This document shows positions 23,822 to 31,695 of a stretch of DNA of 64,000 nt, in pieces. The notes beneath the pieces are model-generated. The model saw nothing but the letters and a program-made list of their open reading frames with translations. It was not told where the DNA came from and searched no databases. Source of the stretch: Fusicatenibacter saccharivorans (GTDB lineage Bacteria; Bacillota; Clostridia; Lachnospirales; Lachnospiraceae); contig NZ_JADNOP010000015.1 of NCBI RefSeq assembly GCF_015557635.1, forward strand, positions 1-64,000, given 5' to 3'. Position 1 is the stretch's first letter. Every line of letters starts with the position of its first letter. Position numbers and translations under genes: made by a program.

Positions 23822-25075
23822 TCATTTCACCTCTGATATGTCACTATTTACCATCTCTTCCGCCGTATCTTCTTCTATTTCTGTCTTTGTCACCTGTTTG
23901 ATATGCTTTTTTTTCAGATGCAGATATACGAATTCCCGAAAAATAGTATAGAACACGGAAAGCAACGGAATGAAAACAAGCATACCTATAATTCCCATAA
24001 GGTTTCCGCCGATCGTAACTGCTGCAAGAACCCAAATCGATGGAAGCCCTACAGACTCACCCACAACATGAGGATAGATCAGATTTCCCTCTATCTGCTG
24101 CAGCACCAGAAATACTATAATAAATAAAATTGCCTGTTTCGGATTTACCATAAAGATCAAAAAGCTTCCCACCGCACACCCGATGAAGGCTCCGAAAATC
24201 GGGATCAATGCCGTAAACGCAATTAAAACTCCGATCAAAAGTGCATATGGCATCCTCAAAATGCTCAATATAACAACAAACATACCGCCAAGGATCACGG
24301 CTTCCAAGCACTGACCTGTAAGAAAATTTGCAAATGTCTGATAAGTCAGAGAGCAGACTTTAAGAAAAGCATCTGCTTTTTCCTTTGGAAGAAAAGCGAA
24401 AAATACTTTTCGAATCTGCACCTGCAGCGTTTCCTTCTGAAAAAGGACATAGCAGGCAAAGGAAAATGCAACAAAAAAGGCTGCCAATCCACTAACTATG
24501 GAACCCACTGCTGACATTGTGATATTCATCATATTTCCTGCACCATTTCCAAGCAGGCTTATCCCCCACTTGATCGCCTGATCCGGATTAAACTGTACCT
24601 GATCTACAAGCTTCATGATTTCCTGGTTATTATGGGAAAACTCCCGGATCCAGCTTTGCATCTGCGGAATAAAGTCAGTGATACTCATCATCAGGGTTCC
24701 CATTGTCCGCGTAAGCTGCGGAATCACACCAAACATCACCAGTACAATCACGCCAACCGCAAATACGATCGTAAGGAACAGGCTTATCGGTCTTGCCAGT
24801 TTTTCGACTATCTTATTTTCTTTTTTTGCCCTTCCAAAAATTTTCTTTTCCAAAAAGCTCATTGGCACGTTGGTCACAAATGCGATCGCTCCGCCAAGTA
24901 CAAATGGAAATACGATCCCCCATATTGCTTTCAACACATCGAGTACCACATTAAACTTCCACAGTGCGACCACAAGAAATGCTGTAAACACAATAAGTTC
25001 CCGGATTTTTTTTACAGATTTTTTACTTATATCCACTATCATTCTCCTCTTTTTCTTAATTTCATGCGTATCCAT
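23822..25075 (-). CDS. AI-2E transporter (PerM/YtvI) family membrane protein
   Basis: This is a 417-residue protein with about eight hydrophobic segments and the family's C-terminal signature (FGAFIGCAVG, QQIEGNLIYPHVVGESVGLPSIWVLAAVTIGG). Members range from autoinducer-2 exporters to sodium/proton antiporters, and the substrate cannot be deduced. The start is uncertain: ATG at 25075 has no ribosome-binding site, while ATG at 25042 (MIVDISKK) follows AGAGGAG closely. The acidic C-terminal tail is probably cytoplasmic. The gene is flanked by two copies of the same promoter and points against the neighbouring DUF4317 gene. Confidence 0.82.
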   Translation of the reverse strand: MDTHEIKKKRRMIVDISKKSVKKIRELIVFTAFLVVALWKFNVVLDVLKAIWGIVFPFVLGGAIAFVTNVPMSFLEKKIFGRAKKENKIVEKLARPISLFLTIVFAVGVIVLVMFGVIPQLTRTMGTLMMSITDFIPQMQSWIREFSHNNQEIMKLVDQVQFNPDQAIKWGISLLGNGAGNMMNITMSAVGSIVSGLAAFFVAFSFACYVLFQKETLQVQIRKVFFAFLPKEKADAFLKVCSLTYQTFANFLTGQCLEAVILGGMFVVILSILRMPYALLIGVLIAFTALIPIFGAFIGCAVGSFLIFMVNPKQAILFIIVFLVLQQIEGNLIYPHVVGESVGLPSIWVLAAVTIGGNLMGIIGMLVFIPLLSVFYTIFREFVYLHLKKKHIKQVTKTEIEEDTAEEMVNSDISEVK

Positions 25076-25232
25076 TTAAGCAACTGAATAATCGGAAGAC
25101 TTGCAAACGCAAATTTTCAAACTTAAATTACTCCCCTTTATTAGACCTAATCGTATAACAGAATCGGTACCTCTGTCAAGATTTTTGAAATTATATTTAA
25201 AGTGTAAAAAGATATAGTCGCCATTTTCTTTC

Positions 25233-25281
25233 TTGCCTTTTCCCTTCCCTATGGTCTATAATAGAAAGTACTTGTCTAAGA
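25233..25281 (+). promoter_or_regulatory. Promoter of the DUF4317 gene (second copy of the repeat)
   Basis: TTGCCT (25233-25238), an 18-base spacer and TATAAT (25257-25262). The block 25234-25281 is the partner of 23584-23631. A GGAG site and the DUF4317 start follow within 30 bases. The rest of 25076-25232 shows nothing else. Confidence 0.75.
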
Positions 25282-25311
25282 TACGAAATTGCTGATAAAG
25301 GAGCATTCTAT

Positions 25312-26466
25312 ATGAACAAAAAGGAAATTGCCGAAATTAAAAAACTGTTTACCCCATCCCACTGTGCGATCACGCGAATCTGCGGATGCTATGTGGATGC
25401 GGAAAAGAATATTAAGACAAAATTAAAAGAAGCGTTTCTCTCTCTCGAAGAGGAAGAAATGTTTAAGTATTTTAAGATTTTTAAAAGCACCCTCTCCGGT
25501 ACCATCGGAAAGAATCTGCTGAATATGGAGTTCCCGCTCTCCCAGGAAAGTGAGGGCGGCACACAGGAGTTTCTCTTAAAACTCCGCAACAGTGAGCTGA
25601 AGGACGAAGCGCTGATTGATGAATTTTATGAAAAGGTGATGGCGGATTATCTCTATCCGGAAAACTACTATATTATTCTGATCCATGGTGCCTACGATGT
25701 ACCGGGACGCGCTTCTGATAATCTGGATATGGACGATGCTTCCGATTACGTCTATGAATTTATCCTCTGCAGCATCTGCCCGGTAAAACTCGACAAACCG
25801 GGTCTCTGCTACAATGTGTCCCACAATACGATTGAAAACCGCGTGCAGGACTGGGTGGTCGGCGCACCGGAAAACGGTTTTCTCTTCCCGGCCTTCACAG
25901 ACCGCAACACGGATATCCACAATCTGCTGTATTTCACGAAAAACGCAGAGATGGATCAGCCGGACTTTCTCGACCACTTCCTGGGCTGTCAGGCGCCACT
26001 CTCCGCGAAATCTCAGAAAGAAACGTTTCAGTCTATTATAGAAGAAACTCTCGATTCCGCCTGTGATTTTTCTACTGTTATGACCATTCAGGAGAACTTA
26101 AATACCATGATTGAAGAGCGGAAAGACGATCCGGAACCGGTGGTGCTCGATAAACACGAGGTAAAACGTCTGCTCGCCAGCAGCGGCGTACCGAATGAAC
26201 AGCTTGACGAGTTCGACGAGAAGTACGAATCCATTGCGGATGAGAAAGCAAGCTTCGTTGCCTCGAACGTGGCCAGTACACGGAACTACGAGATCCGCAC
26301 CCCGGATGTTATCATCAAAGTCAGCCCGGAAAAGGCCCAGCTCATCGAAACCCGTACGATCGACGGAACACCGTATATTCTGATCGAGGCAGCCGATGAA
26401 GTGGAAATCAACGGAATTCTTTTAAAACCGTCACGGCCATCCGATGCGGATGATACCGAATTTTAA
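25312..26466 (+). CDS. DUF4317 family protein
   Basis: This is a 384-residue soluble protein of unknown function. The N-terminus (NKKEIAEIKKLFTPSHCAITRICGCYVDAEKNI) and the middle (LIHGAYDVPGRASDN, YEFILCSICPVKL, GFLFPAFTDRNTDIHNLLYF) are characteristic of DUF4317, a family found mostly in clostridia and Lachnospiraceae. There is no signal peptide or membrane segment. The C-terminal third is acidic and ends in a small beta-rich segment. It has its own promoter and terminator. The conserved cysteines in the first 30 residues might bind metal, but this is a guess. Confidence 0.82.
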   Translation: MNKKEIAEIKKLFTPSHCAITRICGCYVDAEKNIKTKLKEAFLSLEEEEMFKYFKIFKSTLSGTIGKNLLNMEFPLSQESEGGTQEFLLKLRNSELKDEALIDEFYEKVMADYLYPENYYIILIHGAYDVPGRASDNLDMDDASDYVYEFILCSICPVKLDKPGLCYNVSHNTIENRVQDWVVGAPENGFLFPAFTDRNTDIHNLLYFTKNAEMDQPDFLDHFLGCQAPLSAKSQKETFQSIIEETLDSACDFSTVMTIQENLNTMIEERKDDPEPVVLDKHEVKRLLASSGVPNEQLDEFDEKYESIADEKASFVASNVASTRNYEIRTPDVIIKVSPEKAQLIETRTIDGTPYILIEAADEVEINGILLKPSRPSDADDTEF

Positions 26467-26500
26467 CAGCCAAATGACAGCGAGTCTTTCTCCCTGTCCG

Positions 26501-26543
26501 AAAAAAAAGCGGCAGTCCCAGACAAAAGGGCTGCCGCTTTTTC
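26501..26543. terminator. Bidirectional terminator between DUF4317 and flavodoxin genes
   Basis: AAAAAGCGGCAG-CCC pairs with GGG-CTGCCGCTTTTT across an 8-nt loop, with A and T runs on both sides. Confidence 0.87.
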
Positions 26544-26559
26544 TTCCTTTTATTTATGC

Positions 26560-26982
26560 TTAGCAGAGTGCTTTTCCAAGTGCAATGCATGCTGCCTCAG
26601 CTTCATCATCTGGCGCGTCTGCGCAGATCACGCTGTCGCATACCAGCTCGGCGCCATCATTTTTGCAGCTTTCTTCCCAGGTGCGCATCCACTCGCCGTC
26701 TCCCCATCCATAGGAACCGAACAGAGCGATTTTCTTTCCGGAGAGTTTGGATTCACATGCGGAGAACATTGGCTCGAACTCGGTATCTTCCAGCTCTTCT
26801 GCCCCCATAGCCGGGCATCCGAAAGCGATTGCATCGTATGCATCTACATCATCCGCAGAGAAATCTGCGCAAGTCAGAACAGAAACTTCTGCGCCTGCCT
26901 CTTTTGCTCCCTCTGCTACTTTCTGTGCCATCATTTCTGTGTTGCCGGTTCCACTCCAATAAACTACTGCTACTTTGCTCAT
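26560..26982 (-). CDS. Flavodoxin
   Basis: This is a small FMN electron carrier of 140 residues. The phosphate-binding loop is WSGTGNTE at residues 9-16, and the isoalloxazine-contacting loops are GCPAMGAEELE and GSYGWGDGEW. Flavodoxins replace ferredoxin when iron is short. It is the last gene of a three-gene unit with DUF3793 and DUF2325 genes. That unit carries GTTAG-N6-CTAAC operators like those at the feo genes, which supports a role in iron limitation. AGAAGGA precedes the ATG. Confidence 0.93.
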   Translation of the reverse strand: MSKVAVVYWSGTGNTEMMAQKVAEGAKEAGAEVSVLTCADFSADDVDAYDAIAFGCPAMGAEELEDTEFEPMFSACESKLSGKKIALFGSYGWGDGEWMRTWEESCKNDGAELVCDSVICADAPDDEAEAACIALGKALC

Positions 26983-27073
26983 GTTTCAAATCCTTCTTTC
27001 TTTATTTTCTGATTCCGGGGGATTTTTCTTTCCCCGATCCTACTGCCCTTTTTATGGTATGCAGGATTTTATG

Positions 27074-27628
27074 TTAAACAGCTACGGTGAGCTGTAAAAC
27101 GCTTCTTCCCTGCTTCCAGAGACGCAGATACACGTTTCTGCATTTCTGATAGCGCTGAAATGTTTTCTGTGTTTCGCACTCATTGCAATAGACCTTCCAG
27201 CATCCCTTGCATTTATAATTGTGGCCTTTGTTCTCAATAAAACCGATCACATCACCGAGCGGATAGTTGAGAAACACACCGATCTCATGCGGAAATCCTT
27301 CTTTACACTCTGCTACCCGGGTTTTCAGGCGATTCAGTGCATAGGCAATGTCTGTATTTTCATATCCATAGGATTTCAAAAACGCTGCATTCTCCGGATT
27401 TTCCAGCTCTTTCTGGAGAAGCCCTTCACGGTACACATAGACCAGTGCTCTCGTCTCATGCTCCCGCAATACAAAGATGTGAATTCCTTTTGGTTCCAGA
27501 CAGGCACTCCAGTATGAAATCTGATCTTCCAGTTCTTCTTTGGATGAAAATGTCATATTACATAAATTTGCGGCTTTGATGGAAGCCAGCGTTGCCGAAC
27601 AGTGTTCGATCAGAAATCTCTCAATCAT
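27074..27628 (-). CDS. DUF3793 family protein
   Basis: This is a 184-residue soluble protein of unknown function. It has the DUF3793 features HCSATLASIKAANLCN at the start, GFPHEIGVFLNYPLGDVIGFIENKG in the middle, and a C-terminal cysteine cluster (CKGCWKVYCNEC) followed by a basic tail. The cysteines look able to bind a metal or a thiol cofactor. The family often neighbours flavodoxin and iron-transport genes in clostridia. It lies 18 bases after the DUF2325 gene and about 90 bases before flavodoxin. A CGGGG/CCCCG hairpin without a T-tract lies in that second gap. Confidence 0.82.
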   Translation of the reverse strand: MIERFLIEHCSATLASIKAANLCNMTFSSKEELEDQISYWSACLEPKGIHIFVLREHETRALVYVYREGLLQKELENPENAAFLKSYGYENTDIAYALNRLKTRVAECKEGFPHEIGVFLNYPLGDVIGFIENKGHNYKCKGCWKVYCNECETQKTFQRYQKCRNVYLRLWKQGRSVLQLTVAV

Positions 27629-27646
27629 GCCTTTTACGTCTCCTTC

Positions 27647-27937
27647 TTACATTGCTGCTGCGCAGTGCTCATCTAATACCGAGCGAAGTGCGGTGGCACT
27701 GCTGGTATGGATTCTTGCGATCGGAATATTGTTTTTCTTTGCTTCCTGGGAAGCAGTGATGACCATTTTGTGGGATACGGTGTTGGTAAAGAGAATCATC
27801 AGATCCGGATTCCCGATTTTTTTCTTAACGGAGCCATGCTCTTTCGGGAACACCTTTGCTTTACATCCATAGTCTTTACAGATATCTGTATATTGACACA
27901 CCATTCTTTCATTTCCACCGATAATTACGACACTCAT
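27647..27937 (-). CDS. DUF2325 family protein
   Basis: This is a 96-residue protein with a Rossmann-like half fold: MSVVIIGGNERM at the start, then alternating strands and helices (PDLMILFTNTVSHKMVITASQEAKKNNIPI). DUF2325 proteins have no firmly known function, and some occur next to iron and haem genes. It is the first gene of the flavodoxin unit. Two TTAG-N6-CTAA palindromes stand between it and its promoter. AAAGGCAGGT precedes the ATG. Confidence 0.82.
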   Translation of the reverse strand: MSVVIIGGNERMVCQYTDICKDYGCKAKVFPKEHGSVKKKIGNPDLMILFTNTVSHKMVITASQEAKKNNIPIARIHTSSATALRSVLDEHCAAAM

Positions 27938-27980
27938 CTTCTCTACCTGCCTTTCTGTTGTTATCTTTTGCTACTTGAAA

Positions 27981-27994
27981 TTAGTTTATTCTAA
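27981..27994. promoter_or_regulatory. Second, weaker TTAG-N6-CTAA site
   Basis: TTAG (27981-27984), TTTATT, CTAA (27991-27994) has the same spacing as the stronger sites but an A in place of the leading G. It lies 44 bases upstream of the DUF2325 start codon. Confidence 0.5.
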
Positions 27995-28065
27995 CTCCTG
28001 TGTTTTAAGAAAGAATCCCTCTACCGGGATCCCGTATGATTTTTGGTTTTATCCGTTGTACTTTA

Positions 28066-28120
28066 GTTAGCTACATCTAACTGTTGGGTATATCATACCG
28101 TTTTTGTCGGATTTTGTCAA
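28066..28120 (-). promoter_or_regulatory. Promoter and GTTAG-N6-CTAAC operator of the DUF2325-DUF3793-flavodoxin unit
   Basis: TTGACA (28120-28115), a 17-base spacer and TATGAT (28097-28092) on the minus strand form a strong promoter. The operator GTTAG-CTACAT-CTAAC (28066-28081 on the plus strand; AGTTAG...CTAACT when extended) begins about ten bases past the -10 box, at the expected start of transcription. A bound repressor there would block initiation. The rest of 27938-28235 has no gene. Confidence 0.7.
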
Positions 28121-28235
28121 GGATATCCTGCAAATTTTTCCAGCTTTTCTTGAGAAAATTGTATCATTTTCTTTTTCACATCACGCTGGTGAAAGAATAT
28201 TCGCAATGGAAGCAGAGGCTTTCCCTGCTTTTGTT

Positions 28236-28277
28236 AAAAAGCCGCTGGAATCTTAAGAAGAAGACTCCAGCGGCTTT
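28236..28277 (-). terminator. Terminator after the P-type ATPase gene
   Basis: AAAGCCGCTGGA pairs with TCCAGCGGCTTT, 16-nt loop, followed by T5 on the minus strand. Confidence 0.83.
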
Positions 28278-28301
28278 CCCGTTGCTATTCTGTTCTGTTT
28301 T

Positions 28302-30389
28302 TTATACCGGCTCGTCCAGCAGGTTGCCCATACTCTTTAAGCCAATGTAAAGAGTAGATGTATTGTGAAGCAGTGCGGAAGTGGTTGGCTGTAAAATGCC
28401 GCCCACGCCGAGCAGAATCAGTCCGGCGTTGAACGTAACGATAAAGCGGTAATTCTTATGAATCCGTTTCATCAGACGGTTGCTCAGCATACGAAGCACC
28501 AGAATTTCTGCCAGATCGTCTGCGGCAACGGTGATATCCGCGATCTCACGCGCAATCTCTGCGCCCTCGCTGATGGCGATTCCAACGTCTGCGGCAGAAA
28601 GTGCCGGTGAATCGTTAATACCGTCACCGATCATAATGACTTTACGTCCCTCTGCTTTTTCTTTCTCCACAAAGTTTGCCTTATCCTCTGGCAGTACCTC
28701 AGCATAGTACTCGTCCACGCCGACCTTCTTCGCGATCGCTTTTGCCGTGCGCTCGCTGTCTCCGGTCATCATGACGATCTTTTTCAGACCTGCTTTTTTC
28801 AGCTGACGGATAATTTCGGCCGCCTCCGGACGAAGCGGATCCTCAATGCAGATAACTGCTGCAAGTACACCTTCTAAGGCAAGATAGAGATGAGAATACT
28901 CCTCCGGCAGATGACGGAACTTCTCTTCCATTCCTTCCGGAATGATACTATTCTCATCCTCAAATACGAAGTGATAACTTCCAATAATCGCTTTTTTGCC
29001 ATTGATCGTTGTAGAAATACCGTGTGCAACGATATATTCTACCTTGGAGTGCATCTCCTCGTGATCCAGATATTTCTCTTTTGCCGCGTCTACTACGGCT
29101 TTTGCCATGGAATGCGGAAAATGCTCTTCCAGGCAGGCTGCGATGCGCAGAAGCTCATCCGGGCTCTTTGTTTCGCTGAAGGATACCACCTCTGCTACGG
29201 TCGGCTGCGCTTTTGTCAGTGTTCCGGTCTTATCGAAAACGATCGTATCCGCTTCCGCCACAGCTTCCAGGAATTTACCGCCCTTTACGGTGATCTTGTG
29301 CTGGTTTGCCTCGCGGATTGCAGAGAGAACGGAAATCGGCATGGCAAGTTTTAACGCACAGGAGAAGTCTACCATCAGAATAGAGAGTGCTTTCGTTGCA
29401 TTTCTGGTCAGAAGATACGTCAACGCCGTTCCGCCAAGGGAATACGGTACAAGACGGTCTGCCAGATGCTCTGCCTTGCTCTCCAGTCCGGATTTCAGTT
29501 TCTCGGACTCTTCGATCATCGCGGTAATCTTCTCGTAACGGCTGGATCCGCCGGTCTGCTTCACAAGAATAGTAAGCTCGCCCTCCTCAAGAACCGTTCC
29601 CGCATAGACAACGGAACCTAAGGTACGGCGTACCGGAACAGATTCTCCGGTCAGAGAAGCCTGGTTCACCATACCCTCGCCGTTGGATACCTCGCCGTCG
29701 AATGGAATCAGATTTCCCATATGTACGACAATCTCGTCGCCCGCAACAATTTTTTCAGACGGAACGAGAATTTCCTGGCCGTCTTTTTTCAGCCATACCT
29801 TTCCGACGTTCAACGACATGCTGCGTGCCAGATCTCCGACGGATTTTTTATGCGTCCATTCCTCAAGCAGCTCTCCTACGCCGAGCAGGAACATGACAGA
29901 GCCTGCGGTTCCATAGTCGCCGCGGAGCATCGAAACACCGATTGCAGTTGCATCAAGAACCGGAACTTCGATCTTTCCCTGTGCCAGTGTCTGGATTCCT
30001 TTCCAGATATATTTTACGGAAACAACCGTAGTATAGATGGCACGGATCGGTGCCGGAAGAAGCCATTTTCTTCCAAAGTGGTAAATCACTTTGCTGATCA
30101 GCTTTTCCTGATATTCGTTGTTTAACGCTCTGCCGGAGCTCTCAAGCAGTCCGGTCGGCAGCTCTACTTCCTCGTAGTGGAAGAGCTGTATCATCCGAAT
30201 CACAGCGGCTCGTTCTCCCTCGTAACAGATCACGGCATCGCCGGTTCTGTCATATACCTTCGCGAAAGATACCTGGTTCTGATTCTGCAGATAGTACAGC
30301 AGTGTCTCTGCCTGTACGGAGGACATGCGCTTCTGTGCCAGATGGATTCGGATTCTGCCTCTGCTTTCGTGTTTAATATAAAATTTCAA
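28302..30389 (-). CDS. P1B-type metal-transporting ATPase with atypical SCA motif
   Basis: This is a 695-residue cation pump. TGES (actuator) is at residues 247-250, the phosphorylated aspartate in DKTGT at 386-390, a P1B HP-like dipeptide in EEHFPHS near 430, and GDGINDSPAL near the C-terminus. The ion-site helix reads DFSCALKLAMP, with Ser-Cys-Ala at 343-345 where most P1B pumps have CPC, CPH or SPC. The N-terminal 70 residues resemble a metal-binding domain fold but lack the CxxC pair. The start is TTG with AGGAGG eight bases upstream. Substrate is unknown; the neighbouring iron genes and the Fur-type box upstream of the operon suggest iron or manganese. Confidence 0.87.
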   Translation of the reverse strand: MKFYIKHESRGRIRIHLAQKRMSSVQAETLLYYLQNQNQVSFAKVYDRTGDAVICYEGERAAVIRMIQLFHYEEVELPTGLLESSGRALNNEYQEKLISKVIYHFGRKWLLPAPIRAIYTTVVSVKYIWKGIQTLAQGKIEVPVLDATAIGVSMLRGDYGTAGSVMFLLGVGELLEEWTHKKSVGDLARSMSLNVGKVWLKKDGQEILVPSEKIVAGDEIVVHMGNLIPFDGEVSNGEGMVNQASLTGESVPVRRTLGSVVYAGTVLEEGELTILVKQTGGSSRYEKITAMIEESEKLKSGLESKAEHLADRLVPYSLGGTALTYLLTRNATKALSILMVDFSCALKLAMPISVLSAIREANQHKITVKGGKFLEAVAEADTIVFDKTGTLTKAQPTVAEVVSFSETKSPDELLRIAACLEEHFPHSMAKAVVDAAKEKYLDHEEMHSKVEYIVAHGISTTINGKKAIIGSYHFVFEDENSIIPEGMEEKFRHLPEEYSHLYLALEGVLAAVICIEDPLRPEAAEIIRQLKKAGLKKIVMMTGDSERTAKAIAKKVGVDEYYAEVLPEDKANFVEKEKAEGRKVIMIGDGINDSPALSAADVGIAISEGAEIAREIADITVAADDLAEILVLRMLSNRLMKRIHKNYRFIVTFNAGLILLGVGGILQPTTSALLHNTSTLYIGLKSMGNLLDEPV

Positions 30390-30407
30390 ATCTTATGCCT
30401 CCTAGAA

Positions 30408-30437
30408 AAACACCTGCAGAGAATTCTGCAGGCGTTT
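30408..30437. terminator. Hairpin between the DUF6110 and ATPase genes
   Basis: AAACACCTGCAGA pairs with TCTGCAGGCGTTT around a very small loop. T-runs follow on both strands. Within the operon it may act as a partial terminator that lowers ATPase expression relative to the DUF6110 protein. Confidence 0.65.
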
Positions 30438-30486
30438 CGTTTTTTCCGTATGAATACGACGTAAATCAGATGTTGCTGTGTACAGC

Positions 30487-30798
30487 TTATGCCTCAACCG
30501 TATCCTCTGCTTCTGCTTCAACAGCTTCCTCTGCTGTCTCTTCAGCTACATCCTCTACTGCCTCTTCTGCTGCTTCACGCTCTTCGTTGATCTGTTTTGC
30601 GTCAGCATAGATGTCCTCCGCATTCTCCTGGATGGTCGTTACCGTATCCAGAACAACTTTCTTTGCACGAAGAACAGCTGCGGTGCAGTTGGTGTAAAGT
30701 TTTTTCGCATCCTTGCTGGACAGTGCTTTGATACCTGCTGTTCCGAATAATACTCCTGCTGCGAAAAGTCCTGGATGTTTTAAATCTTTGATTGTCAT
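30487..30798 (-). CDS. DUF6110 family protein
   Basis: This is a 103-residue protein. The N-terminus (MTIKDLKHPGLFAAGVLFGTAGIKALSSKDAKK) contains one short hydrophobic stretch that may touch the membrane. The middle (VLRAKKVVLDTVTTIQENAEDIYADAKQINEE) is helical, and the last 30 residues are almost wholly Glu, Ala, Val and Asp. It matches the DUF6110 family seen beside metal ATPases of this kind. It could be a cytosolic metal buffer or a partner of the pump; nothing in the sequence proves this. AGGAGG precedes the ATG. It is the first gene of its operon. Confidence 0.75.
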   Translation of the reverse strand: MTIKDLKHPGLFAAGVLFGTAGIKALSSKDAKKLYTNCTAAVLRAKKVVLDTVTTIQENAEDIYADAKQINEEREAAEEAVEDVAEETAEEAVEAEAEDTVEA

Positions 30799-30866
30799 AT
30801 TACATTTCCTCCTATTGTTAAAATAAATTTTTCCTGAATTTTACATCTTCCCCCGCTGTGGTTCAC

Positions 30867-30896
30867 AGTATAGCACTCACCTGCTCGGTTAGACAA
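30867..30896 (-). promoter_or_regulatory. Promoter of the DUF6110-ATPase operon
   Basis: TTGTCT (30896-30891), an 18-base spacer and TATACT (30872-30867) on the minus strand. A single GTTAG half-site overlaps the -35 box. Confidence 0.65.
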
Positions 30897-30912
30897 TACG
30901 TACAGTTCTTTT

Positions 30913-30927
30913 TGATAATTATTTTCA
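30913..30927. promoter_or_regulatory. Fur-box-like sequence
   Basis: TGATAATTATTTTCA differs at one position from the 15-base Gram-positive Fur consensus TGATAATNATTATCA. It lies about 17 bases upstream of the -35 box of the DUF6110-ATPase promoter and just after the Fur-like gene, so it could bind a Fur or PerR protein. Confidence 0.6.
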
Positions 30928-30935
30928 TTAAAACA

Positions 30936-30968
30936 GGGAAAACGGAAGGAATTTTCACCCGTTTTCCC
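30936..30968 (-). terminator. Terminator after the Fur-like gene
   Basis: GGGAAAACGG pairs with CCGTTTTCCC across a loop of about 12 bases, 7 bases past the stop codon. TGTTTT follows on the minus strand. Confidence 0.75.
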
Positions 30969-30974
30969 CGTTTT

Positions 30975-31430
30975 TCAGCCTTCCACCGCTGAAACAATCA
31001 CATTTTCAATATCCTGATTCTGAATATAGCCCTTTGCCTTCAGTCCGGATTTCATCACGTCCATCCACATCTCTCCGCTTAAGCGGCAGATGGTATGATC
31101 GCTCAGTTCTACGGTACAGCCCTGATCTTTGAAGCATTCTTCTCCACAGGCAATCTTGTAAAAATTTTTGCGGCTGATTGCACCGATGCTCTCCAGTGTA
31201 TTCACCATGCGATACACCGTAGCAGGCCCGATGCTGCTGTCTTTCTGCAGAGCTTTATAGTAAATTTCTTTACAGCAGGAGCACTCCTCTTCCAGGATAA
31301 TATCGAGCAGAATCCGTCTCTGTCTGGTTATTCTGCATCCCTGTTCCCGGAGCTTCTGAATAATCAGTTCTCGCTTCATCTGTGTTCTGTGATAATTTCT
31401 GGCTTCATGCTTTGTCTGTTCCTGCGGCAT
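30975..31430 (-). CDS. Divergent Fur-family metalloregulator, Cys-rich
   Basis: This is a 151-residue regulator. The winged helix is clear (GCRITRQRRILLDIIL, then GPATVYRMVNTLESIGAI). In typical Fur proteins a histidine-rich stretch (HHDHxxC) and H/E ligands bind the sensed metal. Here the hinge region reads EECSCCKEIYYK (Cys 50, 52, 53), and the C-terminal part has Cys 95, 99, 105 and 115 with a single His 112, and no histidine cluster. This predicts a different metal site or thiol-based sensing. The ATG at 31430 follows AGGAGG. It is the last gene of the feo operon and probably acts on neighbouring promoters. Confidence 0.85.
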   Translation of the reverse strand: MPQEQTKHEARNYHRTQMKRELIIQKLREQGCRITRQRRILLDIILEEECSCCKEIYYKALQKDSSIGPATVYRMVNTLESIGAISRKNFYKIACGEECFKDQGCTVELSDHTICRLSGEMWMDVMKSGLKAKGYIQNQDIENVIVSAVEG

Positions 31431-31463
31431 ACGTTCTACCTCCTGATGATGATTCCTGTCCTG

Positions 31464-31598
31464 TCAGTCGCAATGTCCCTTGCACTGCCCGCAGTTACCA
31501 CCACAGCTTCCCTTGCCACTTTTTTTATCTTTAATCATACTGCGTACTGCAAGTCCTACCAGACCAACAACGACTACAAGTGTGATAAAAGTTCCCAT
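31464..31598 (-). CDS. FeoB-associated Cys-rich membrane protein
   Basis: This is a 44-residue protein with one membrane helix (MGTFITLVVVVGLVGLAVRSM), a basic linker (IKDKKSGKGS), and a cysteine tail CGGNCGQCKGHCD. Small proteins of this form follow feoB in many Firmicutes and replace FeoC there. They may help pass Fe2+ or sense redox state. AAAGGAG precedes the ATG. It sits between feoB and the Fur-like gene, 33 bases before the latter. Confidence 0.88.
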   Translation of the reverse strand: MGTFITLVVVVGLVGLAVRSMIKDKKSGKGSCGGNCGQCKGHCD

Positions 31599-31621
31599 AG
31601 AAACAACTCCTTTCTTTTCAA

Positions 31622-31662
31622 AAGAGTCCGCATCCTGCAGCGGATGCCGGATACGGACTCTT
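31622..31662 (-). terminator. Hairpin between feoB and its Cys-rich partner
   Basis: AAGAGTCCG pairs with CGGACTCTT, with GCATCC/GGATGC nested inside. TTTT follows on the minus strand, so it may be a partial terminator or an mRNA-stability element inside the operon. Confidence 0.6.
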
Positions 31663-31695
31663 CATCAGATACATGTTCTCTATCTGTCACAGCAA

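Noticed and set aside
30913-30927. The Fur-box-like sequence as proof that all island genes are Fur-regulated
   Set aside because: Only one such box is found. The feo and DUF2325 promoters carry a different palindrome, so two signals must be kept apart.
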